Shown piece by piece: positions 15,405 through 23,043 of a stretch of 34,635 nt of DNA (the stretch's first letter is position 1; every line of letters begins with the position of its first letter). The stretch covers positions 1-34,635 of the forward strand of contig JAKAAI010000013.1 of assembly GCA_021797055.1 (NCBI GenBank), written 5' to 3'. The DNA comes from Thermoplasmata archaeon. Its GTDB lineage: Archaea; Thermoplasmatota; Thermoplasmata; Thermoplasmatales; Thermoplasmataceae. A program made the translations under genes and the position numbers. Under the pieces are notes generated by a model. That model was not told the DNA's origin, made no database searches, and saw nothing but the letters and a program-made list of their open reading frames with translations.

Positions 15405-16781
15405 TTATGCAACGGTATCGGCACCGAGGTTTTCCAGACCGAAGTTACCCGATTTCATCTGTGTCCTGAGCATCTTCTTGAAATTCCTGTTTCCCTGCAG
15501 TTGCTTCAGATTCTTTTTCATTGACTTGAATTCTTTTAGTAGAGATCTAACCTCTTCCTCTCTCCTGCCGGAACCTCTGCATATTCTTGCTATTCTCTTA
15601 GCATTGATAATATCCGGATCCTTCAATTCTTTGTACGTCATGCTGTCCAGTATAGTTCGATATATCGACAGTTTTCCTTCTGCCATCTGAAGAGCATTCT
15701 CATTTAGCTTATCGGAACCAGGTAACTTGGCAAGAGGAAGTGCATCAACAAACTTTCTCATTAGACCTGGTTTTGCAAATTTTTCCCAGACGTCATACAT
15801 ATCCATGAGATCAAATTTTCCTGACATGAGTTTGCTCATAGACTCTTCTGCCTGCTCCTCAGTAATCTCAGCAGTTTCCGCAATCTCCAGCAGGCTGCTC
15901 AGATCACCAAGCCCAAGAAGCCGGGAAAGAAACTTCTTCGGGTCAAATATCTCAAAGTCATCAAGATGCTCACCCGTTCCTATGAAGTAAACCGGTGCCT
16001 TTATCTCTGATACCGCGCTCAGCGCACCTCCGCCCTTTCCCGTCCCATCCATCTTTGTTATTATTACACCGTTTATTCCCACAGCACCGTTAATTACTGT
16101 AGCCTGTGGTCCGGCCTGCTGACCAACCGCTGCATCTATCACATAGAGAACAACATCCGGTTTAACAGCGTTTTTGAGTTTTACTATCTCATCCAGCAGC
16201 TCCTTATCAAGAGAATCCCTTCCGCTCGTGTCTATTATTTTAACCTGGCTGGATTCGAGTGCCTTCAGACCATGCTCGGTTATCCTGACGGGATTTTTTT
16301 CGCTCCTGTCACCATAAAAGCTGCACTTAACCTGTTTTGAAATCTGGTCAAGCTGCTCATACGCTGCAGGTCTGTGGACATCGGCAGCTATCAATCCAAC
16401 AGAAAGCCCCTTCTTTTCAAAAAACCTTGCAAGTTTTCCTGCAGACGTTGTCTTTCCCTGACCGTACAGGCCAACAAGCATTATTGTCTGAGGCTTGAGT
16501 TCAATGTTCGATTCAACTCCCATTATCTTAAGAAGCTCGTCATAAATGATCCTGATGATGAAATCCTGCGGAGCCATTCCTGATGGAGGCTTCTCCTCAT
16601 TTGCCCTCGACTCCACGATCTTCGAAAGATTAAGTGCAAGTTTTACGTTCACGTCACTTTTGAGGAGTATCCTCTGAAGGTCCTTTACAACCTCCTTGAT
16701 TGTTTCTTTGTCAATATAGGAAGATCTTGATATTTTTCTTATAGTCTCCCTTAGGGAAGACGCAAAACCTTCGAGCACCAT
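15405..16781 (-). CDS. srp54: Signal recognition particle 54 kDa protein
   Basis: SRP GTPase that binds signal sequences of nascent membrane and secreted proteins together with SRP RNA. The 458 residues show an N-terminal helical bundle (1-90), the G domain with G-L-Y-G-Q-G-K-T-T (G1), D-T-S-G-R (G3) and T-K-M-D-G (G4), and a C-terminal M domain carrying R-I-A-R-I-C-R-G-S-G-R, the RNA-binding signature, then methionine- and lysine-rich helices. It ends 25 bases from the convergent geranylgeranyl reductase and starts 64 bases after transcription factor S on the same strand. No SRP RNA gene was recognised in the window. Confidence 0.97.
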   Translation of the reverse strand: MVLEGFASSLRETIRKISRSSYIDKETIKEVVKDLQRILLKSDVNVKLALNLSKIVESRANEEKPPSGMAPQDFIIRIIYDELLKIMGVESNIELKPQTIMLVGLYGQGKTTSAGKLARFFEKKGLSVGLIAADVHRPAAYEQLDQISKQVKCSFYGDRSEKNPVRITEHGLKALESSQVKIIDTSGRDSLDKELLDEIVKLKNAVKPDVVLYVIDAAVGQQAGPQATVINGAVGINGVIITKMDGTGKGGGALSAVSEIKAPVYFIGTGEHLDDFEIFDPKKFLSRLLGLGDLSSLLEIAETAEITEEQAEESMSKLMSGKFDLMDMYDVWEKFAKPGLMRKFVDALPLAKLPGSDKLNENALQMAEGKLSIYRTILDSMTYKELKDPDIINAKRIARICRGSGRREEEVRSLLKEFKSMKKNLKQLQGNRNFKKMLRTQMKSGNFGLENLGADTVA

Positions 16782-16845
16782 TTTATATCATTTCCTGATC
16801 TAAATGCCTCTATTAGTTATTTATGCAGAACTCGATCCGTAAATC

Positions 16846-17154
16846 TCAGTATTCTCTCCACCTATATCCGCAACTTTCGCATGTATAGAATTTTGTTTCA
16901 GGTTCATCAGCGGATCTGGTCTGTTTGAGCAAATAGTAAGCACCGGAATGGTGACATTTCGGGCAGACTGCATCTGAATCAAGCGGCTCTGCAGATTTTT
17001 CTTCTTTAACCAGAATTACCTCCTTCCCCGCAGATTTTGAGACGATTCGGTCGGCCTTTGCAACGGATTTCTTGTTCACTTCATGGCCGCAGCTTGAACA
17101 TATGTATTTTCCACCTATTGGTGACATAAGTGAACCGCATTTTTCACAGAACAT
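16846..17154 (-). CDS. tfs: Transcription factor S (TFIIS/RPB9-like cleavage factor)
   Basis: Rescues backtracked archaeal RNA polymerase by stimulating transcript cleavage. The 102-residue protein has an N-terminal zinc ribbon (cysteines 3, 6, 19, 22), a linker of about 40 residues, and a C-terminal zinc ribbon with cysteines 64, 67, 92 and 95. The hairpin Q-T-R-S-A-D-E-P-E-T contains the catalytic Asp83-Glu84 pair inserted into the polymerase secondary channel, so it should be an active cleavage factor. A TATA-like box at 17178-17185 is 27 bases from the ATG. It is followed on the same strand by srp54. Confidence 0.95.
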   Translation of the reverse strand: MFCEKCGSLMSPIGGKYICSSCGHEVNKKSVAKADRIVSKSAGKEVILVKEEKSAEPLDSDAVCPKCHHSGAYYLLKQTRSADEPETKFYTCESCGYRWREY

Positions 17155-17177
17155 AGAACTTAGATATTACAAAAAAA

Positions 17178-17185
17178 TATATAAA
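17178..17185 (-). promoter_or_regulatory. TATA box of transcription factor S gene
   Basis: TTTATATA on the minus strand, a near-consensus archaeal TATA box centred about 27 bases upstream of the ATG at 17154. This supports a leaderless mRNA. Confidence 0.65.
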
Positions 17186-17372
17186 CTTCCTTTAATGCAT
17201 GCTTCTCTTTAAAGGTTTGATTTTTCGCTACAAGAAAACAGAGTTACCTGTAATGGAATAATATTTTTTGTCATTATCAAAATACTAAACTTGGGAGTCA
17301 CAGAGTAAATCAATTGAATTAAGAATACAAACAACTCGGAATTTATAGGGGATGTGCTGTCTTTATAAAGAT

Positions 17373-17980
17373 ATGTTTGGAGCCGTCACTAAACATATAT
17401 TTTGCTGGGGAACCAACGACGCGAAAACAGACATTATTATGTATTCCATTTTCTCATTAATGAGGACAAAGCTGTACTGGTCGATCCAGTGGCAATGCCC
17501 CGGCTCGTACAGATGATCAAGATCCTCGCAGATCTTGTGGCCTTAATAATAACAAACTACCAGCACTTAAGGGGAGACCAATACTATCCACGCAACTTAA
17601 TGTTCCACTACTTATTCCTGATATAGAAACGCTTGATGAAGATGAAAAATCGGTAAACACGTTTCCTGATTTGTAAAATATAAGAGATACCACACAATAT
17701 AACGAGCTGAGGGTTTTCCTCTGAGAATTAAGGAACATACCATTCTCGTCGACAAGAAATGACCCTAAAGTTTGTAGGTCTCATGGTAGTTGGTGATTCT
17801 GCTTATGGTTTGAACGGATAATTCACTTTTTACCCCACAAGGATTTGGTTAGACAAAGGTGGGATCAAAGCAGGTGCAACTGCAGATACACTGACCCCGC
17901 TGATTAATAAAACATCGGCAGATAGACTGCTTTCCGTGCACATTGGGGACATAGTAAAAAGGCTTCAAAAGATGTTGTAA
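17373..17980 (+). pseudogene. Frameshifted metallo-beta-lactamase-fold protein remnant
   Basis: No single long frame exists, but consecutive frames give one coherent protein. From the ATG at 17373 the frame reads M-F-G-A-V-T-K-H-I-F-C-W-G-T-N-D. Near 17432 it must shift to reach H-F-L-I-N-E-D-K-A-V-L-V-D-P-V and I-I-T-N-Y-Q-H-L-R-G. A second shift before 17590 gives L-N-V-P-L-L-I-P-D-I-E-T-L-D, ending at 17676. Later pieces are L-M-V-V-G-D-S-A-Y-G and, at 17846-17980, W-L-D-K-G-G-I-K-A-G-A-T-A-D-T-L-T-P-L then a C-terminal helix and stop. Order and spacing fit an MBL-fold hydrolase of about 200 residues, of the kind with T-N-x-x-H rather than H-x-H-x-D-H. At least three disruptions make it a pseudogene. 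A TATA-like ATTTATA at 17341-17347 remains. Confidence 0.75.
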
Positions 17981-18150
17981 GATTTTAGTTCGTCCCATGT
18001 TTTTAACCCTTTATTCGTTCGGCATGATGTTAGGTTCGAAATATGGCTCGCATGAGTAATTGCTGGTAAGGAAAGATTATGGTTCTATGAAATAAGAAGC
18101 ACCCATCCGTCTAAGTATCAGAAACTTATATTTACAGAAATGTTTGAAAA
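17981..18150. other. Gene-free stretch after the pseudogene
   Basis: Apart from a short T-run near 18000-18005 that could end transcription, I see no gene, RNA or repeat here. With the pseudogene, the region from 17155 to 18181 is the longest stretch without an intact gene in the window. Confidence 0.5.
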
Positions 18151-18160
18151 AATATTAATA
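18151..18160 (+). promoter_or_regulatory. TATA-like box of the CoA-binding protein gene
   Basis: AATATTAATA centred about 26 bases before the ATG at 18182, indicating a leaderless transcript. Confidence 0.55.
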
Positions 18161-18181
18161 AACTGAAACCACTGCACGAGT

Positions 18182-18598
18182 ATGAAAGATTATGATAACG
18201 ACAAAACATGGAAATTTTTAACCACATCAAAGAATATTGCAGTTGTTGGAATTTCAGATAAGCCTGACAGGGATAGTTACAGGGTTTCGAGGTATCTCAG
18301 GGAAAATGGATACGAGATATTTCCCGTGAATCCATCCTTAACAGAATGGGAGGGAATTAAGGCATATCCAACTTTACTGGATATACCAAAAGAAAATAAA
18401 ATTGACATAGTAGACATTTTTAGAAAACCTGACACCGTTATACCTATAGTGAATGACGCGGCTAAAATTGGAGCCAGAACAGTATGGTTCCAGGAAGGAG
18501 TGATCAACGAGACTGCCGCAGAAAACGCCAAGAAATATGGTATGAATGTTGTCATGGACAGATGCATGATGAAGGAACATTACAGGCATAAGCATTGA
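18182..18598 (+). CDS. CoA-binding domain protein (YccU-like)
   Basis: A 138-residue single-domain protein with the Rossmann-like CoA-binding fold found in the N-terminus of succinyl-CoA synthetase alpha and in the stand-alone YccU family. Visible marks are I-A-V-V-G-I-S-D-K-P-x-R-x-S-Y near the start, the G-Y-x-I-F-P-V-N-P motif at about residues 43-51, D-I-V-D-I-F-R-K-P at about 77-85, W-F-Q-E-G-V, and a conserved V-V-M-D-R-C-M-M-K-E-H at the end. It binds CoA or a related nucleotide by family analogy; its cellular role is unknown. It stands alone between the pseudogene and a tRNA gene. Confidence 0.9.
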   Translation: MKDYDNDKTWKFLTTSKNIAVVGISDKPDRDSYRVSRYLRENGYEIFPVNPSLTEWEGIKAYPTLLDIPKENKIDIVDIFRKPDTVIPIVNDAAKIGARTVWFQEGVINETAAENAKKYGMNVVMDRCMMKEHYRHKH

Positions 18599-18648
18599 CG
18601 CCTGATACTAGCAAAGCAATAAATAATAGGTAATTTTGTCGCATTAAA

Positions 18649-18731
18649 GTCGGGGTAGCCTAGCCCGGTAAGGCGATAGATTCGAGATCTATTGCTGTCT
18701 CAGCTCGGGAGTTCAAATCTCCCCCCCGACG
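18649..18731 (+). tRNA. tRNA-Ser (anticodon CGA)
   Basis: Class II cloverleaf of 83 bases. The acceptor stem GTCGGGG pairs perfectly with CCCCGAC (18724-18730); the next base G is the serine-type discriminator. The anticodon stem ATAGA/TCTAT encloses the loop TTCGAGA, giving anticodon CGA (codon UCG). A long variable arm (GCTG/CAGC) confirms serine. The T arm is GGGAG-TTCAAAT-CTCCC. No intron and no encoded CCA. An AT-rich box at 18619-18628 lies about 25 bases upstream. Confidence 0.93.
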
Positions 18732-18764
18732 TAATTAAAGCCTAGGCGTGAATAAGAGTAAGCC

Positions 18765-18778
18765 ATCCCATATGGGAT
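18765..18778. repeat. Perfect 14-base palindrome before the family-5 glycosylase gene
   Basis: ATCCCATATGGGAT is its own reverse complement. It lies 34 bases after tRNA-Ser(CGA) and 15 bases before the first possible ATG of the glycosylase, overlapping the place where its promoter should be. It looks like an operator for a dimeric repressor; it could also be chance. Confidence 0.45.
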
Positions 18779-18793
18779 TAAACCAGCTCATTC

Positions 18794-19564
18794 ATGATAC
18801 TATTTGTATTGCAGAGAATGATAGATATGAAAAAAAATGGACGCAATTTTGCTTCAATCGGATTGAATGAGCTTGCAGGTGAGATAATTTCGTGCAGAAA
18901 GTGTCCACGTTTAGTATCTTTCCGCGAAAAAGTTGCAAAGGCAAAGACGAAAAGATACCAGGATCAGGAATACTGGGGCAAACCAGTACCAGGATTCGGG
19001 CCTGCTGATTCCAGACTGGTCATAATTGGCCTTGCACCTGCAGCTCATGGTGGGAACAGAACGGGAAGAGTTTTTACTGGTGATCTATCTGCAAAGTTTC
19101 TGATGAAATGCCTTTATAAAGCAGGGTTTGCAAATCACGACTATTCGATCTCAATTGATGACGGCCTTAAATTAAACGACTGCTATATACTCGCGGCTGT
19201 CAGATGCGTCCCGCCTGATAATATTCCTACGAAAGAAGAGATGAAAAACTGCTTTCCATTTCTGACAAGGGAATTAAAATTACTAGAAAATACAAGGGCC
19301 GTCCTACTGCTTGGTAAAATAGCTTTCGATTCCTACGTTTCTTATCTTAAATACAGAGGGACAGAGTTGCCGAGGAAAATGACCTTTGGACATGGAAAGA
19401 GTTACTTAATCGGTAATATTATGATCTATGCATCCTATCATCCAAGCCCGAGGAATACAAACACGGGAAACCTTTCAGAGGATATGTTTATGTCGCTGTT
19501 AACCACAGTAAAAACTTATCTTGAAAGTTCTGAATCTTCGAGTAAAGAAGCGTTAAACAGTTGA
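18794..19564 (+). CDS. Uracil-DNA glycosylase, family 5 (UDGb type, Fe-S)
   Basis: Excises uracil, and in studied relatives hypoxanthine and other lesions, from DNA. The motif G-L-A-P-A-A-H-G-G-N-R-T-G-R-V-F-T-G-D is diagnostic for family 5; it has alanine where other families have a catalytic Asp or Asn. The second motif is S-Y-H-P-S-P-R-N-T-N-T-G. Fe-S cysteines are those in S-C-R-K-C, V-R-C-V-P-P and N-C-F-P-F. The longest frame gives 256 residues from the ATG at 18794; ATGs at 18818 and 18827 are also possible and an AT-rich box at 18777-18782 fits them better. It lies between two serine tRNA genes and is preceded by a perfect palindrome. Confidence 0.93.
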   Translation: MILFVLQRMIDMKKNGRNFASIGLNELAGEIISCRKCPRLVSFREKVAKAKTKRYQDQEYWGKPVPGFGPADSRLVIIGLAPAAHGGNRTGRVFTGDLSAKFLMKCLYKAGFANHDYSISIDDGLKLNDCYILAAVRCVPPDNIPTKEEMKNCFPFLTRELKLLENTRAVLLLGKIAFDSYVSYLKYRGTELPRKMTFGHGKSYLIGNIMIYASYHPSPRNTNTGNLSEDMFMSLLTTVKTYLESSESSSKEALNS

Positions 19565-19666
19565 ATTGCCAGGTAACACTTCTCTAAAAAAGAGTATTGA
19601 AAACCAATTCATTCAGTATTTTCCATGATCCGGCAAAAGATTTAGGTTAATTGGACTTAGGCCTGC

Positions 19667-19681
19667 TCATACTCGGTATGA
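19667..19681. repeat. Short hairpin between the glycosylase gene and tRNA-Ser
   Basis: TCATAC and GTATGA form a perfect 6-base stem around TCG. It lies 103 bases after the glycosylase stop and 62 bases before tRNA-Ser(GGA). It may be a minor processing or termination signal, or chance. The rest of the 19565-19743 gap shows only the tRNA promoter. Confidence 0.25.
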
Positions 19682-19743
19682 TGTGCCATTTCACCGACAA
19701 TTGCTCAAAGAATAAATATTAATGAAACATAAGCCCGAAGTTA

Positions 19744-19826
19744 GCTGGGATAGCCTAGCCTGGTAAGGCGCAGGTCTGGAAAGCCTGTGCTCTCGTAGCT
19801 CGGGAGTTCGAATCTCCCTCCCAGCG
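19744..19826 (+). tRNA. tRNA-Ser (anticodon GGA)
   Basis: Class II cloverleaf of 83 bases. The acceptor stem GCTGGGA pairs with TCCCAGC (19819-19825), followed by discriminator G. The anticodon stem CAGGT/GCCTG (one G-U pair) encloses CTGGAAA, giving anticodon GGA (codons UCC/UCU). The variable arm stem is GCT/AGC. The D arm and T arm are almost identical to those of tRNA-Ser(CGA) 1.1 kb upstream, so the two are paralogues. A TATA-like AATAAATATT at 19711-19720 is about 28 bases upstream, and a T-run at 19827-19831 may end the transcript. Confidence 0.93.
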
Positions 19827-20006
19827 TTTTTCAGGTCAGATAAAATTGGTATCAAAAATCTGATTGAGATCCTGACAGGTCTTGTGACCAGAATATACTT
19901 AAACATCAATATAAAATCCTAAAATGTTACATTTTCACATTAATCGAAGCGCAAAAGATTCAATGAGGAAAGAGATAAGAAATAATCATCGGATTGTAAC
20001 CTGTAA

Positions 20007-20327
20007 TCAGGTTTTCATAATTGCGCCAAGGAAAATCAGCAATCCTATAACCACTCCAATGACGGCGGCGATAACATAGAAGAATGTTGGAATAATGACT
20101 TCCTGAAGGATTCCGTTTGTAAGTTTAAATACGTCATGAGCAGTGAATATAGTGACAAGGCCAACAATTAAACCAACTACGAGCAAAACTATGCCTACCA
20201 CCCTGCTTTTACCGCTTCCAAAATAAGCAGTAAGTATCCCAAGTATTACTAGGGATATTGCCAAAAGAGCAAGCATGATCGCAAAGAATACATTCCACTG
20301 CCAAGAAAAGTCTGTTACCATTTTCAT
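20007..20327 (-). CDS. Small membrane protein, three predicted helices
   Basis: A 106-residue protein I do not recognise. It is almost entirely hydrophobic, with probable membrane helices at about residues 13-37, 42-63 and 80-104, a short basic loop S-G-K-S-R between the first two, and an amphipathic, more polar stretch around A-H-D-V-F-K-L-T-N-G. No cysteine or catalytic motif is visible. The ATG lies 3 bases after the stop of the RAM-domain gene, so it is the third gene of the hisS operon. Function unknown; holin-like or scaffold roles would be guesses. Confidence 0.7.
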   Translation of the reverse strand: MKMVTDFSWQWNVFFAIMLALLAISLVILGILTAYFGSGKSRVVGIVLLVVGLIVGLVTIFTAHDVFKLTNGILQEVIIPTFFYVIAAVIGVVIGLLIFLGAIMKT

Positions 20328-20330
20328 CCC

Positions 20331-20564
20331 CTAAATCTTGATTCCCGTAAGTGTCTTAGTGTCTATAACACCTTCTATTGTCCTGATCTTTTCAATAACT
20401 ATCTTGCCAAGCTCACTGAAGTCGCTGGCATCAATTTTGACGATTAAATCGTATTCACCAAAAAGGGGATGGGCCTCAACGACATATTTTATTGAGGAAA
20501 TCTTGTTGTAGACCTCCATCTCCTTCCCAGGGACAGTGCTTACAAGAACAAATGCGACAGACAC
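20331..20564 (-). CDS. Stand-alone Lrp/AsnC ligand-binding (RAM) domain protein
   Basis: A 77-residue protein matching only the C-terminal effector domain of Lrp/AsnC regulators: V-A-F-V-L-V-S-T-V-P-G-K-E-x-E-V-Y, then G-E-Y-D-L-I-V-K-I-D-A-S-D, then I-x-x-I-x-G-V-I-D-T-K-T. No helix-turn-helix is encoded upstream in frame, so it is the DNA-binding-free SMLA type, which forms beta-alpha-beta-beta-alpha-beta dimers that bind amino acids. It could modulate a full-length Lrp or sense histidine supply given the hisS neighbour; that link is inference. It begins 45 bases after the hisS stop. Confidence 0.9.
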   Translation of the reverse strand: MSVAFVLVSTVPGKEMEVYNKISSIKYVVEAHPLFGEYDLIVKIDASDFSELGKIVIEKIRTIEGVIDTKTLTGIKI

Positions 20565-20609
20565 ATTACTTCAGTTTCAGATACTTAGTAAATTAATAAA
20601 TCTTTTCCC

Positions 20610-21905
20610 TCATTCTCTCATAAATTCAAGCTTAATCTTGCTCAGCAGATCAGTATGGGATACATATACTTGTTTCCCTGATTCCATGTGCTTCCAGGTG
20701 TAAGAATTTTCCACAATCTCCTTCTGACCTATAATTATTGCATCTGAATATCCTAATCTGTTAGCTTCCTTCATCTGGGCGCTGAACTGTTTTTCTGAAA
20801 TATCGAAGGAACATATGACACCTAAAGACCTTATCATGTTCGAAACCTCTACCGCCTTTTCTATGTACTCCCTAGATGTAACAGCAACAAAAAATTTCCT
20901 CTGTTTTTTTTGCGCAAATACTCCAGTTTCTTTCATCAGCATTTCAAGTATCAGATCCCCCATGCCAAATCCTACAGCAGGAATATTCTGTCCAGAATAG
21001 AGATTGGCGAGATCATCGTAGCGGCCACCGCCAAGAATTGACCTGAATTTTCTATCAATGTCGAAAGCTTCAAACACAACCCCTGTATAATAGGCAAGTC
21101 CGCGAACAACCGAAAGATCAACGTAAAAGGAGTCATTAGAATATTTTCTCAGAATCCTTAAAAGGTCAAGAAACCTACTGACAGCGACCCTATCAGTTCT
21201 TTCGGATATGGAGTCAGTGAAAAAATCGTAAGCTTCATCAATGGGAACCTGCTTGTCAAGATATTCCAACAGTGATTTTATATCACCTCCGGAAAAACCA
21301 ATCTCTTTCATCTTAGCAACAAATTCTTCTGTGCTGATTTTTCTGTATTTATCTATAACCGCAAATGCCTTTGAGATATCAGTTATGTTATAGCTTTTAA
21401 GAAGGCTGTCCATAATCAGCCTGTCGTTCAGCAAAATCCGGTACTTGCCATTTAGACCCAATTTATCAAGTATAGACGCAGCGAGTCCGATTACCTCTGC
21501 ATCTGCCAGAGGACTATTTGGGCCAAATATGTCCGCATTGAGCTGGTAGAATTCCCTCTGTCGCCCAGATTGAGGCTCCTCATATCTCCAGAATTTCTGG
21601 AAACTGTACCACTTGACCGGCTTTGATATATCTTTTCGTGAAGTCAGCATTCTCACTACAGTTGGCGTGGCTTCAGGGGTAAGCGAAATCTCACGGCCCG
21701 ATCGATCTCTGAAAGAGAAACACTGAGATACAAGCTCATCGCCAGATTTTGTCCTGTACAGGTCTAAGGATTCAACACTCGGCATCTCGATCTTACTGAA
21801 GCCAAAAAGCTCAGCAAGATTCTCAGATACGGCGAATATCTTCTTCCTCGGTTCGGCTTCATCCGGATATATGTCGCGAAAACCCCTGACCTTTTCAATA
21901 ACCAC
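20610..21905 (-). CDS. hisS: Histidyl-tRNA synthetase
   Basis: Class II aminoacyl-tRNA synthetase charging tRNA-His. The 431 residues contain the motif 2 region (Q-K-F-W-R-Y-E-E-P-Q-S-G-R-Q-R-E-F-Y-Q), T-P-E-A-T-P-T near the start, the histidine-specific L-A-Y-Y-T-G motif (histidine A), and motif 3 G-G-G-R-Y-D-D-L with G-F-G-M-G. The C-terminal anticodon-binding domain begins about residue 330. The start is a GTG at 21905; a TATA-like AAATAAAT (21927-21934) about 26 bases upstream supports it. First gene of an operon with a RAM-domain protein and a small membrane protein. Confidence 0.97.
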   Translation of the reverse strand: MVIEKVRGFRDIYPDEAEPRKKIFAVSENLAELFGFSKIEMPSVESLDLYRTKSGDELVSQCFSFRDRSGREISLTPEATPTVVRMLTSRKDISKPVKWYSFQKFWRYEEPQSGRQREFYQLNADIFGPNSPLADAEVIGLAASILDKLGLNGKYRILLNDRLIMDSLLKSYNITDISKAFAVIDKYRKISTEEFVAKMKEIGFSGGDIKSLLEYLDKQVPIDEAYDFFTDSISERTDRVAVSRFLDLLRILRKYSNDSFYVDLSVVRGLAYYTGVVFEAFDIDRKFRSILGGGRYDDLANLYSGQNIPAVGFGMGDLILEMLMKETGVFAQKKQRKFFVAVTSREYIEKAVEVSNMIRSLGVICSFDISEKQFSAQMKEANRLGYSDAIIIGQKEIVENSYTWKHMESGKQVYVSHTDLLSKIKLEFMRE

Positions 21906-21926
21906 GACTCCTTAATACCTGAAGCG

Positions 21927-21934
21927 AAATAAAT
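21927..21934 (-). promoter_or_regulatory. TATA-like box of hisS
   Basis: ATTTATTT on the minus strand, centred about 26 bases upstream of the GTG at 21905; this is the main support for a GTG start. Confidence 0.5.
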
Positions 21935-22104
21935 GATTTTGTCATATGTTGTTTGTCCAGTGGATCAATTTTATCATAAATATGCTGGTAGCAATTATGT
22001 GGCAAAATCATGATTAAGATCTCCACTCTCCAGCCCACATATCCAGTTTTTCTTTGATTTTTCTCAAGTTAAGTAAAAGCGTTAATAACTGGCATTAAAT
22101 ACTC

Positions 22105-22995
22105 GTGAGAACTACGAAGTCAGAAACTTTTTTTGGCCCCATGCTCGCAATCTTCGCCGCCTTTATCTGGGCAACTTATTACAGTTTCATTTTTTTTGCG
22201 AGGTCTTACACAGAATTAATGATTTTTTCAATACCGTCTCTCTCAGGGTCATTGGTTTTTATTATTCCCGGGTTTATTGCCAGACGAAACCTGAATTTTC
22301 TATTTATTAAAATCGTGTTTTTAACCGCCCTTTTCTATTTCTCCGAGCAATTTCTCATAATTCTGTCAGCGGAAATGAACGGTTCAGTGATAACAGCTCT
22401 TTTTATCCTATTCGGGGATGCAATAATTGCTCCTTTGTTCGCTGTTATACTGAGGATCAACACACGTGAAATTAAATATGGAATTTTTCTCTTTTCAATG
22501 TTGATAATGATTATTGCAACCTCACTATTAATCAGTTATGGTAATTCAATTAAAATTCCAAATGAAAAAGGTATTTTGTTATTATTGGGCGTTGCTGGGT
22601 CTGTCCCTCTGCTGTTCTTAACATTGAACAAATCAATAGAAACGCACGGGACAACAGATGCCCTGGCCGGTACCTTTTTCTGGCCAAGTCTTGTAACAAT
22701 AATTTTGTGTCTTGTAATTGGACCTCTACCTGTGCACACAGATACACTCATTCCTGCACTCTCACTGATTTTCACAGGAATAACTTCAATGGGTATTGCA
22801 TACATAATGTTCTTTAAATCAGCAATTATTGGCAGCTTCTCAATAGCATCAGTTATGCAGTCATTTATACCGGTTTTTACCCTGCTGACAGTCCATTTTA
22901 CTGAAGGTATAGCAATTTCATCTTTTTCAATTTTGATGATAATTATTGCAAGCTTAGGCGCTTCAATGTCTGTTCTTTCAATCAGGGAACATTAG
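22105..22995 (+). CDS. DMT-superfamily (EamA-type) transporter
   Basis: A 296-residue membrane protein of about ten helices in two similar halves, the layout of EamA/RhaT drug/metabolite exporters. The first half begins A-A-F-I-W-A-T-Y-Y after a short polar tail; the second half contains a G-I-T-S-M-G-I-A-Y segment and A-S-V-M-Q-S-F-I-P-V-F at the places of the conserved half-motifs. Substrate cannot be deduced. The GTG at 22105 is favoured because AT-rich boxes (22069-22090) lie upstream at promoter distance; an ATG at 22141 would still keep all helices. The peroxiredoxin gene begins 48 bases downstream. Confidence 0.8.
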   Translation: MRTTKSETFFGPMLAIFAAFIWATYYSFIFFARSYTELMIFSIPSLSGSLVFIIPGFIARRNLNFLFIKIVFLTALFYFSEQFLIILSAEMNGSVITALFILFGDAIIAPLFAVILRINTREIKYGIFLFSMLIMIIATSLLISYGNSIKIPNEKGILLLLGVAGSVPLLFLTLNKSIETHGTTDALAGTFFWPSLVTIILCLVIGPLPVHTDTLIPALSLIFTGITSMGIAYIMFFKSAIIGSFSIASVMQSFIPVFTLLTVHFTEGIAISSFSILMIIIASLGASMSVLSIREH

Positions 22996-23012
22996 AACAG
23001 AAGGTTTCAATC

Positions 23013-23022
23013 AAATATTTAA
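23013..23022 (+). promoter_or_regulatory. TATA-like box of the peroxiredoxin gene
   Basis: AAATATTTAA centred about 26 bases before the ATG at 23044, in the 48-base gap after the transporter gene, so the peroxiredoxin has its own promoter. Confidence 0.55.
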
Positions 23023-23043
23023 GGTAAAAGAGAATGCATAGCA

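Noticed and set aside
17402..17626. A 74-codon frame taken as a separate small gene
   Set aside because: Its middle part is one piece of the frameshifted MBL-fold pseudogene; its start and end are frameshift artefacts.
18001..18060. Possible C/D box guide RNA (ATGATGT-like element near 18024)
   Set aside because: The C box is imperfect and no D box at the right distance was found.
19691..19909. Open frame on the minus strand over tRNA-Ser(GGA)
   Set aside because: Its recognisable stretch is the reverse translation of the tRNA; a common false gene.
21933..22011. Distant inverted repeat (ATGATTTTG and CAAAATCAT) between hisS and the transporter gene
   Set aside because: The arms are about 60 bases apart and the region is AT-rich; no support for a structured RNA.
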